From contig CM022945.1 in NCBI GenBank assembly GCA_012931725.1, positions 154,909,354 to 154,973,353 on the forward strand: 64,000 nucleotides of DNA, read 5' to 3'. This document shows positions 41,479 to 51,073 of the stretch, in pieces. This DNA is from Litsea cubeba (lineage: Eukaryota; Streptophyta; Magnoliopsida; Laurales; Lauraceae). The notes beneath the pieces are model-generated. The model did not search any database. It worked only from the letters and a program-made list of their open reading frames with translations, and was not told the origin of the DNA. How positions within the stretch are numbered: position 1 is the stretch's first letter; every line of letters begins with the position of its first letter. A program made the position numbers and the translations under genes.

Positions 41479-44400
41479 TGAAAGTCCGGGATCCTAACCC
41501 TAGAGGGGGGGTGAATAGGGTGATCTACAATTAATGGCCAATTTTAATTCCTTTCCAATTCACCTTTAACTAGTGATGATTATGTGAGAAAGTGCAGAAA
41601 ATAAACTAATCAATCACCACAAGTAGTTCACCATTGCACAATGATTTATAGTGGTTCGGCCTCAATGCCTACATCCACTACCGGCTTGTGCTCAACACCC
41701 CACCGGATTTCCACTATTTATGCTTTTGCAATAGGCTAAGCAATAACCTTTACAAAGTTGTTTTTCTAGGCTAAACAACAACCTTTACACTATGCTTTTC
41801 TTAGGCTTAGCAATAACCTGTACAACAAAAATTTGATGTGCTCAAATTATTAACCGCAATCACACAACTATCTATTAAGTAGATAATGGCAAATACGGGT
41901 CGATCCACGGAGATTTGTAGAAACAAGATCCAAAAATCCTCGATCAGTTTTCACACTAGGGATTTAAAACCATAATTAATCAAGAAATTAATAACTAAAA
42001 TGATATCAAAGGAAATCTAAACACAAACTAATCAGAGAAAGAGAGATCAGGGTATTGGATTTCACCAAAATAGATTTAATCATTCCAAAATTACTTCATA
42101 GTCTTATCCCAACAAAACTCAATCCAATGTGCAAGCAACTGCCTTGGATCGGAAGATTTAGCTCTGAAAACTTTTTTCTCTTACAAATTAAATTCTCTAA
42201 TTAGTACCTAAGACTCCCTTCACTTCAATATGTTGAAAATCTAATAACTATTTATCAAGATCAAGCACAAACCATTAAATGAATTTAACCAAAACATGAT
42301 ATGTCAAGATCAAGCATAAAAAGTAAAAGATATTCCAAATAATCTTTACAAAATCAGAAGTTGAATAACATTCATGAAGGAGAATCTATTAAATCACTAA
42401 GCATAATAAGGGAAACACATAGAAGAATAAGGAACGATCTCACCGGTTTTGGTTTCCTCCTCCACTCTAATCCACGGATTAGCCAAGCATTGTAGAACAA
42501 ACAACAATAAAGAAGCAAATCTCCATTATTGAAAGCCTTCAAAAATGTTTATTACACCACTCAATCTCCACCTTCACTTTCTAACAAAGATTAAAGAAAA
42601 ATTAAATTACTTCTGGAGCAAGAGAGAGCCTCCCCTTAAAAAGAAAAAAATACAAGAAGAAAAAGAAAGATAAATCTTTCAAATTCGTCATCCCCCATAT
42701 CCCTCCAATTGACAGCCTGTTTTGACCCCTAAAACGTCAGAATTGGGAGATCCTCGTGAGACATGATATTCTTCTCCTTTGAGTCCTCTTTCCAACGCAT
42801 CTGATCTTGCCTTAATTGGAGTCTTGAGTCACAAGTTATGGTCAAAATAGTAAAGCTTGCGCAGGATGGCTATAATTCCGAAAATCTTCTTTCCTTCATG
42901 ATTTGATCACTTGCTAAAGAATAGCATTCTTATTGATGTCCATGAGATTCCTTCCCTTCTTTTAAAGTTGATTTCTAATTTTTAGCAACCATTAGCAAGC
43001 ATTAGATATGGTGGGGGCCACCAAATTCGATCTCCAAAAATAAAAATAAAAATAAATTGTGCAAAGTCTTGAACTCATGACCTCTAACTTGAAATTCCAG
43101 CTCTCCTCCAACAAGCTTAAATACTCTTTGTGTATATCTTTTCTCAAATGGGACTTTAGCTTTAAACCTCTCCGAATTAAGCTCAAATATGCTTAGCTCC
43201 TTTTAATTCCTACATAATAAGAAAAATACTATAATTAGAACATTTAAGACAAAATAAACAACTAGTAAATTCAAATAAAAGGGTAGTTATTAGTATTATG
43301 CCATGCATATCAGTCTTCTTTCTCAAGAAAGTGTCTACACACTAGGAGAGAAATAGATTAAGCTCTGATTGGGTGCCTTTTAATTAGGCAAATATGAAAG
43401 TGAAAATAAACTCACACAACACAATGAAATGCAAAGATGAATGCTCATGATATGTCTGTGTGGAAACTTCAATCAAGTTTAAAACATAAGCTCAATTAAT
43501 ATATGCTTAATGTATTTGAAAGTTTTAAAGCACTCAAATATATGATTGAAGTCAATATGCAAATCACATGTATAAAAGTTAACTTGTTGATGATATGAAA
43601 ATCAAAATCTCACAAGTTGTATGAAACTAAATATTTCTAAACATGTGATGCATATTCTATGTTGTTTTCAAAACAAGGTTTAACTAAAGTTCAAATGAAT
43701 GAAAACAACATAGAAAGATTCAAACAAGTTAATGTATCATGTTGTAAAGAAATCAAAGATTTTGGCTAAGCATGATTAACAAAGTTTAAAACAAAACTTG
43801 GTTTGAAATCAAGTGTTGAAATCCAAAACATGTGAATCAAAGATTAAATGGGAAATGGATTCCACACAACATAGTTAGCATGCTTGTCAACATTTTCCAA
43901 AAGTTTATACCAAAGCATGATACATATGAACAAGGAAATTAAAGCTTACTAGAATTTAACTTCTTGAAATCAAGCTTTAGCTTTCCCTTTGGACCAAACA
44001 AGCTTCCTTAGTTCATTCCCTTTGCTTGGGCACTAAAAACACCAAAAATGGCCTCTATTCCCATCACTCTTTATCTTGGAATGAACTTGCTTTTTATAGA
44101 AAAAATGGTCCAACGGATGCCTGTCGGTCAGCCGATAACTAGCCGTCGGTTGACCGATGGCTCAATGGTCATATGCAACGGTCATATTTTTTACAGTTCT
44201 CCTGACCCTTTTGCATCCGTCGGTTGACCGTCCTTCATCGGTTGACCGATGCGGAACCGATAGCCGAACCGACAGCACAACAATCATGGAAAAAGGTGCC
44301 GTCTGTTTTTTGAACCGACGAGTCTCGGTCTGAGATTTCATGCACTATCGGTTGACCGATGGGAACCGATAGGCTGACCGATGGGAACCGATGGAGTCAT

Positions 44401-44746
44401 CGGTTAACCTTGGTTCACTTGTGGGTTGACCGATGGGAATCGACGACTTGACCGACAGAATGGTCAGGTCAATTTTCTGAACATCTGAAGTTTTGAAAAA
44501 TGAAACTTTTGAAATCATTTGAAAACTCAGATTTGAAAGGTGTCTTTATGCATTATTTCATCAAGAAAAAAAAACATGATTAAAATCAAGGTTCAAATCA
44601 ACCAATAAAGAGTTTAAATCAAAACATGAGTAGGTTGAGTTAAAAGATGATTTTCAAGAAGAAACATGTGAAATGAAAATGAACCTAATGAGATGACTAT
44701 TGTGCAAATGCAAGACATCAAATTGCAAACAACTTAGGGTCTAACA
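41479..44746 (-). repeat. SIR-B 3' LTR, carrying a 1.49-kb insertion
   Basis: Starts TGAAAGTCCGGG, ends GTCTAACA. Contiguous with the right LTR apart from 41826-43311. Minus-strand TATA CTATAAAAAG at about 44092-44101 and the palindrome array at 44120-44460 upstream of it. G7 run at the outer end, against G21 in the partner. Confidence 0.88.
41826..43311. mobile_element. Unidentified 1.49-kb insertion in the SIR-B LTR
   Basis: Defined by comparison with the intact LTR, which reads CTGTACAA directly into TAGTCTTC. The insert begins CAAAAATTTGATGTGC, soon followed by TTAACCGCAATCACACAAC and ACGGGTCGATCCACGGAGAT, and ends TATGCCATGCATAT. It is AT-rich and non-coding, without clear inverted termini or target duplication (at most one base). 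The phrase about a GGGTCGATCCACGGAGAT-type block is familiar from dispersed plant repeats, but I cannot name the family. Confidence 0.75.
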
Positions 44747-45344
44747 ATCTCCCCCTTTGCAATTTGATGGCAAATAACACTCAACCACCCATTAAAACTA
44801 TCAACTCATCACCATTTGTCCAATCCACTTCTTCTTGCTTCAGCTCCCCCAATGTTCTTGCTCTCCCCCATTGTTCATAATCTGCTCCTTCTCTTTTCTC
44901 CCCCAATGTCCTTGCTCTCCCCCATTGTTCTAGCAATGGTGTCTTTGCTTCAACTCCTCTTCATCTTCTTTAGTCTTCATCTCCCACTTAGTCTTTATGT
45001 TTCTTCTTCTTCTCCCCCATTGACATCAAATTGCTAAATAGTCTGCAAACAATACTCATGCAAACATATACCTTTCTCATAGCATAACTTTGATATCTTC
45101 AATGTAAAGGAAAGAAAAAGCATTTATGTAGATGGCAACTAGATCCAAAAGATGTCATTTACTATACAAGGATATTAATAAGAAGTCTTACACTTTGAAA
45201 ATGACATAAACATGACTATTCATAAACTGAAAGTAGAAGTTTAAATAACAAAATCCAGCCTTTTTCCAATACAAAAGACACCACCAATAATACACCAATC
45301 TAAACACAAAATGTGGTGACATGGAAAGTTAGTTCCTAATCAGA
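44747..45344 (-). other. SIR-B polypurine tracts and 3' non-coding stretch
   Basis: AATTGCAAAGGGGGAGAT on the minus strand abuts the LTR. Further GGGGGAG tracts occur at about 44845, 44865, 44902, 44920 and 45015. Same layout as in SIR-A; no gene. Confidence 0.8.
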
Positions 45345-46550
45345 CTATGGAGATGGAGGTGATGGAGATGGTGATCTAGCAACGTCATCTCTTCTGCAGC
45401 TCTTTGAGATCTTGGAGAGATATTTGAACAGTTTATTGATGGTCTTCGATTGTTTCTTCTGTTTTCTTTTCAAGTAGGCTATATCTCTCTCCACAGTTGC
45501 TTGCCAGTCAGAGGATGTGCCAGGGGTAGAAGGACCAGGAGTATGCCTTGAAGATGAAGCACGAGTAGGAGGAGGTGGAGATCTAGGTATCTCCTGTCTC
45601 AAGGGTGGCTCTTGTGCCAATGGAGGATCATCTGCTATGGGGATATGAGGATTTGGAATGAGATTCATTTGATTCAGATTGGTTACTGAGAATGGAGCTT
45701 TGAAAATGGAGCTTTCTCCAGTGGGTATAGGAATACGAAACTGAAGAGCAATCTGAGTCATCATGTATCCATACGGAATGGCATTCTTTTGTGCCAATGA
45801 GTTTCGAAACTTGATAATTGTATGGCAGATGAGAGAGGGTAGACAGATGGGAGTGCCAGTTACTACCTTGGATAGGATACTAACCATGAAAGCTGTAAGC
45901 TCAGTCCTATTTCCACCTCTAGGATATACATTGTAAGTGAAAAGATTGTGAATAATCCTATTGATTGGAATTAGGGAACTAATGGTTAGATGATGTTTCT
46001 TTTGATCCCATGGACAGTTGAAGCCACATATGTCAATGGTGGCTTTGATCCTCTCGTCCTCCGAAGGAGTATCAGTCACATACGTTACTCCCGTAGGAGT
46101 ACAAGGAATCCTCATTATCAGTCCTTTTCTTTGGGGTGTGAACACTTCATCTCTATCCATAAAGGAAATGGTAAAAGAACAAGCATTGATAGAGTCATTT
46201 GTGCTTGTGATAGATGCATACAAGAATTTGACTATAGAAGGGTATGCATTATCACCCCAAAGAAGTATCCTCTCCCAACCCACTTGACCAAGCACATTGC
46301 TCAAGTTGAAACCCATGGAAGTAATCTTTTCCACGATAGTCCTCCTTTCTACTACAACATTCCTCCTTTGAAGACTTTGTAAGATATTTGAGTCAAGTCT
46401 CAAATTGGTTGAAGGAGGAGGGGGTGACGGAGATGAGCTTTCATTCCCACTATCTTCTATTGGTCTGCTAGAAGAAGCTGTGGCCTTTCCCATCTTTATA
46501 GGGCGCCTAGGAGTAGCCTTCTTTGTTCTATGAGGCATTTTTACAAACAC
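45345..46550 (-). CDS. SIR-B ORF2: plant transposon-type domain protein
   Basis: Up to 401 residues and very similar to SIR-A ORF2 over the whole core (SILQSLQRRNVVVERRTIVEK-like start, GWERILLWGD, DEVFTPQRKGLIMRIP, YPRGGNRTELTAFMVSIL). Conservation begins at MPHRTKK, so 46538 is the better start. Changes concentrate in the Pro-rich linker (PRSPPPPTRASSSRHTPG) and the tail, which ends four residues earlier than in SIR-A. The folded core has few replacements, for example GLIMGIP to GLIMRIP. The open frame in an older copy argues that it mattered for transposition. Function unknown. Confidence 0.75.
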   Translation of the reverse strand: MFVKMPHRTKKATPRRPIKMGKATASSSRPIEDSGNESSSPSPPPPSTNLRLDSNILQSLQRRNVVVERRTIVEKITSMGFNLSNVLGQVGWERILLWGDNAYPSIVKFLYASITSTNDSINACSFTISFMDRDEVFTPQRKGLIMRIPCTPTGVTYVTDTPSEDERIKATIDICGFNCPWDQKKHHLTISSLIPINRIIHNLFTYNVYPRGGNRTELTAFMVSILSKVVTGTPICLPSLICHTIIKFRNSLAQKNAIPYGYMMTQIALQFRIPIPTGESSIFKAPFSVTNLNQMNLIPNPHIPIADDPPLAQEPPLRQEIPRSPPPPTRASSSRHTPGPSTPGTSSDWQATVERDIAYLKRKQKKQSKTINKLFKYLSKISKSCRRDDVARSPSPSPPSP

Positions 46551-47603
46551 TTAGTGTGCACAGTGGTAATATGATAGAAGGATTTGAAATTTTTTGGAGA
46601 ATGACTGTGGACTAAGATGTAGGAAGGTTGAATTCAATTTTACCTGACTCTAACTTTGAAAAGAAACAAGGACAGATGCTGAAGTGGCAGGGAAGGTTGG
46701 TTCAGGCAAACTGTCAAACACTTGACAGGCAGAAATTGTAGCTGGGGTATTCACTGCGAACAGCTGCTCAATCGTGGACAAAAATGTCTACAAATGCTTT
46801 CTGAACTTTTCATACAACCATCCAATACAAGAAAACATCCAGATAACCCAAAACAGACGAGAGAAACTGAGGTTGGATTTGCCAAAATGGAGCACAACAG
46901 CTTGGAGAGGCCGACCACGGTTTTGAGAACTTGGGAGGCTTGGCTGGAGCTCAGTAGGTCTCTTAGGATTTTGGAGAAGCTTGAACAGAGTGTCTTCACG
47001 TTTTGGAGAAGGAATCAGTCAAGCACAGTAGCCAAGAAGATGAACAGTGCAGGCTTCTGACATTGAAATCAGATTCGGAAGATGCCCAACGATGTTTGCT
47101 AATGATCAATGTTTGAAAATGAATGAAGATCTCACTCTTGGAGAAGGAGAACCAGCAGACACAGCACCCTAGGGCTTTGGAGACGATGCAGGGATAAACA
47201 GAACAGAGAGGAAGATTTCTGCGCGCAGGGTATTTAAGTCGTCACTGTGTCGTCGGTCCACCGACGATTTGAGTATCGGTCGACCGATAGATGTTGAAAA
47301 TTGGACTAATCCACTGAATCAGCCTTCTTAGCTTATGATCATTGCTAAGAGTGTTTTATGATTGATTTAACTTATGAAGAACAATTATCAATCATAACAA
47401 TTTTAGATTTAAACTGATCAAACACATACATTTTAATATCAAGGGCCTTTTGGGTTCAAAAATGCATTTTCAACAATTAATTTTCAAACAATTTGAAATT
47501 CTAAACATATAGAGAATACCTAGAAAGTTTGAACCATTTAGACTTAGGACCAACTAGATATATAACTTATGAGAGTGGGTTGGTCTAATCTGATTACTAG
47601 GCC
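46551..47603 (-). promoter_or_regulatory. SIR-B gag-ORF2 spacer with palindrome/TATA-like module
   Basis: Counterpart of the SIR-A spacer with about 150 bp more (around 46680-46830). Minus strand: TATCGGTCGACCGATA (47274-47289, identical to SIR-A), then CGTCGGTCCACCGACG (47251-47266), then CTTAAATAC (47230-47238). Relative to SIR-A the second palindrome has A to G in one arm and T to C in the other, so pairing is kept. The long leader to ORF2 has no other gene. Confidence 0.5.
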
Positions 47604-49184
47604 TTAGTATTTGTCTAATAGCCTAAACTTAGGTATCCATCTAAGGTCTTGAGCCTTTGAACCTATGTTAGAGATTTCACCAACTATAGGAGATAAATAT
47701 AGATTTATTTTAGACTTGACATCATATCTTTGAGGTTTGACAACTTTATAATTAGATTGATGATTAGTCTTTGGTAGTTGGTGTTCAACTTTCTTTTTAT
47801 TCTTCTCATTTCTTTTAGCTTTTCCTCCCTCTTTTTGTCTTTTGAATTTTAATTTTAATCTTTCAACCTTTTTCAAAAGTTCTTTTATTTCCAAGGTTAA
47901 TGGAGGGGAGGTGAGAGGTTTCTTATTGATAGATTTGTTTTGACCATATTTTACTTGTTTAGTCTTTTTAAAATCTATCTTAGAAGAATCTTGTTGAAAT
48001 GCTTTGACTTGTTTGAACTTTCTAGAGTCTTCCTTTGATTTAGATGCCTTAACCATCATAGAATTAGATTTTCCATTTTTAGGTTCATAGATGGGTTTGG
48101 ACAAATGACTTTTTCTTAATTTGCACTCAAATTTGAAATGCCCTTCATTACCACAATAATGACATTTTGTTTTGGGCAATGAAGATTGAGTGCATGAGAA
48201 TGAGGACTCACCTTTCACAAATGTGTTGGTGAAATTTGGGTCATGTGTAATATACTTATTGAATTCAAGACCCATCCTATCTCTTTGTGATTTACCCAAT
48301 CTAAATAATTTTTCAAATTTCTCTTCTCCTTGGGTAAATTTGCACTCATACTTTCGTTTGTGAGTTTCAAGTTGAGTGACTTGATTTTTAAGAATTGAAT
48401 TTTCATGTTTAACTTTTGTAAGTTCAATTCCAATTCCATTAAACTTATTTACCTTTTCATAAGCAAGTTTTAATTCAAGTTTGAGTTCATTAACATTAGA
48501 TCCAAGTTGTAAAGTTTTTAAATTACTTTGAGCATTGGATAAATTTTCTTTAGTGGTTATTAACTTGGATTCAAGGTTGACAATGTCTTCAACTTGATTT
48601 TTTATATGATCACTTAGAGTTGAATTTTCTTTGGTAAGTCCTTCACAACTTATCTTAGATACATTTAATTCATCTTGAAGATTTAACAAATTATCTTTAG
48701 AAATTTTCAATTTGGATTCTAAATGGATAATGTTCTCATCTTGTCTTTTTAATGTATCTCTTAGATTTATATTTTCTTTATTTAGCTCATTATGACTTAA
48801 TTTTATTTCATTTAGTTCATCTTGAGCATTTGATAGGTTGTGCAAAGTGATCATGAACTTAGAGTCTAGGCATTGAATTAATTCTTCTTTCTCTCTAAGT
48901 TCATCTTTTGAAGTGTCAATTTCCTTGTTTAATCTTTTAGATTCTTCTTTTAAACTTTTGTTGTTCTTATCAAGCTTTAGGAACAATGTATATAGTTCAT
49001 TATAAGCATGTTGAAGGTCATCTTCATATTCATTTTCTTCTTCTTTTAATTCATCTTGGGATTCAATAATTCCAATATTTGTATCTCCAATAGATGGAAG
49101 AAATGGTGGTCTAGAAGAATCTACAAGGGAATGTACAACATCTAACTTAGTGGAAGCCATTCTAATGATTTTCGTGCAATACAC
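47604..49184 (-). CDS. SIR-B Gag-like protein: coiled coil plus zinc knuckle
   Basis: 526 residues, open. Same plan as SIR-A: acidic start, three 49-residue coiled-coil units, CHYCGNEGHFKFEC knuckle near residue 340 and a Lys-rich tail. The N-terminal 90 residues have diverged clearly (LFLKLDKNNKSLKEE against LCEVIAKKNKKLREE) while the coiled coil and knuckle are nearly unchanged. The frame extends upstream to MYCTKIIRMAST; the SIR-A comparison suggests the start at MAST. Neighbours and role as for SIR-A. Confidence 0.8.
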   Translation of the reverse strand: MYCTKIIRMASTKLDVVHSLVDSSRPPFLPSIGDTNIGIIESQDELKEEENEYEDDLQHAYNELYTLFLKLDKNNKSLKEESKRLNKEIDTSKDELREKEELIQCLDSKFMITLHNLSNAQDELNEIKLSHNELNKENINLRDTLKRQDENIIHLESKLKISKDNLLNLQDELNVSKISCEGLTKENSTLSDHIKNQVEDIVNLESKLITTKENLSNAQSNLKTLQLGSNVNELKLELKLAYEKVNKFNGIGIELTKVKHENSILKNQVTQLETHKRKYECKFTQGEEKFEKLFRLGKSQRDRMGLEFNKYITHDPNFTNTFVKGESSFSCTQSSLPKTKCHYCGNEGHFKFECKLRKSHLSKPIYEPKNGKSNSMMVKASKSKEDSRKFKQVKAFQQDSSKIDFKKTKQVKYGQNKSINKKPLTSPPLTLEIKELLKKVERLKLKFKRQKEGGKAKRNEKNKKKVEHQLPKTNHQSNYKVVKPQRYDVKSKINLYLSPIVGEISNIGSKAQDLRWIPKFRLLDKY

Positions 49185-49258
49185 AACTAGGGTTATGACT
49201 CTAGGTTTTTACACCTACAAGAGTTCCAAACACTTGATCCTAAATATAGAGCAACCTT

Positions 49259-49270
49259 GCTCTGATACCG
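49259..49270 (-). other. SIR-B primer binding site, first base changed
   Basis: Minus strand CGGTATCAGAGC against TGGTATCAGAGC in SIR-A. The first position, which pairs with the terminal A of the tRNA, is mutated, probably after insertion. Confidence 0.8.
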
Positions 49271-49272
49271 AT

Positions 49273-51073
49273 TGAAAGTTCGGGATCCTAACCCTAGAGG
49301 AGGGGGGGGGGGGGGGGGGGGGTTGAATAGGGTGATCTACAATTAATGGCCAATTTTAATTCCTTTCCAATTCACCTTTAACTAGTGATGATTATGTGAG
49401 AAAGTGCGAAAAATAAACTAATCAATCACCACAAGTAGTTCACCATTGCACAATGATTTATAGTGGTTCGGCCTCAATGCCTACATCCACTACCGGCTTG
49501 TGCTCAACACCCCACCGGATTTCCACTATTTATGCTTTTGCAATAGGCTAAGCAATAACCTTTACAAAGTTGTTTTTCTAGGCTAAACAACAACCTTTAC
49601 ACTATGCTTTTCTTAGGCTTAGCAATAACCTGTACAATAGTCTTCTTTCTCAAGAAAGTGTCTACACACTAGGAGAGAAATAGATTAAGCTCTGATTGGG
49701 TGCCTCCTAATTAGGCAAATATGAAAGTGAAAATAAACTCACACAACACAATGAAATGCAAAGATGAATGCTCATGATATGTGTGTGTGGAAACTTCAAT
49801 CAAGTTTAAAACATAAGCTCAATTAATATATGCTTAATGTATTTGAAAGTTTTAAAGCACTCAAATATATGATTGAAGTCAATATGCAAATCACATGTAT
49901 AAAAGTTAACTTGATGATGATATGAAAATCAAAATCTCACAAGTTGTATGAAACTAAATATTTCTAAACATGTGATGCATATTCTATGTTGTTTTCAAAA
50001 CAAGGTTTAACTAAAGTTCAAATGAATGAAAACAACATAGAAAGATTCAAACAAGTTAATGTATCATGTTGTAAAGAAATCAAAGATTTTGGCTAAGCAT
50101 GATTAACAAAGTTTAAAACAAAACTTGGTTTGAAATCAAGTGTTGAAATCCAAAATATGTGAATCAAAGATTAAATGGGAAATGGATTCCACACAACATA
50201 GTTAGCATGCTTGTAAACATTTTCCAAAAGTTTATACCAAAGCATGATACATATGAACAAGGAAATTAAAGCTTACTAGAATTTAACTTCTTGAAATCAA
50301 GCTTTAGCTTTCCCTTTGGACCAAACAAGCTTCCTTAGTTCATTCCCTTTGCTTGGGCACTAAAAACACCAAAAATGGCCTCTATTCCCATCACTCTTTA
50401 TCTTGGAATGAACTTGCTTTTTATAGAAAAAATGGTCCAACGGATGCCTGTCGGTCAGCCGATAACTAGCCGTCGGTTGACCGATGGCTCAACGGTCATA
50501 TGCAACGGTCATATTTTTTACAGTCCTCCTGACCCTTTTGCATCCGTCGGTTGACCGTCCTTCATCGGTTGACCGATGCGGAACCGATAGCCGAACCGAC
50601 AGCACAACAATCATGGAAAAAGGTTGCCGTCTGTTTTTTGAACCGACGAGTCTCGGTCTGAGATTTCATGCACTATCGGTGACCGATGGGAACCGATAGG
50701 CTGACCGATGGGAACCGATGGAGTCATCGGTTAACCTTGGTTCACTTGTGGGTTGACCGATGGGAACCGACGACTTGACCGACAGACTGGTCAGGTCAAT
50801 TTTCTGAACATCTGAAGTTTTGAAAAATGAAACTTTTGAAATCATTTGAAAACTCAGATTTGAAAGGTGTCTTTATGCATTGTTTCATCAAGAAAAAAAA
50901 ACATGATTAAAATCAAGGTTCAAATCAACCAATAAAGAGTTTAAATCAAAACATGAGTAGGTTGAGTTAAAAGATGATTTTCAAGAAGAAACATGTGAAA
51001 TGAAAATGAACCTAATGAGATGACTATTGTGCAAATGCAAGACATCAAATTGCAAACAACTTAGGGTCTAACA
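49273..51073 (-). repeat. SIR-B 5' LTR (1801 bp)
   Basis: TGAAAGTTCGG to GTCTAACA, uninterrupted, and so the reference for the insert in the left LTR. A G21 run lies at 49302-49322. TATA CTATAAAAAG on the minus strand at about 50418-50427, palindrome array at 50450-50785. A short frame at 50484-50699 is a chance frame in the palindromes. Confidence 0.9.

Larger units (their letters stand above)
41479..51073 (-). mobile_element. SIR-B: second pol-less Sirevirus-like element, inserted in PMD exon
   Basis: 9595 bp including a 1.49-kb insertion in its left LTR. Target duplication CCATT at 41474-41478 and 51074-51078. Same layout as SIR-A: 5' LTR 49273-51073, primer site, Gag-like gene, palindrome module, ORF2, PPT array, 3' LTR 41479-44746. 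No pol. The LTRs differ at about 15 sites by eye, so it is older than SIR-A. Both genes are still open. Confidence 0.9.
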
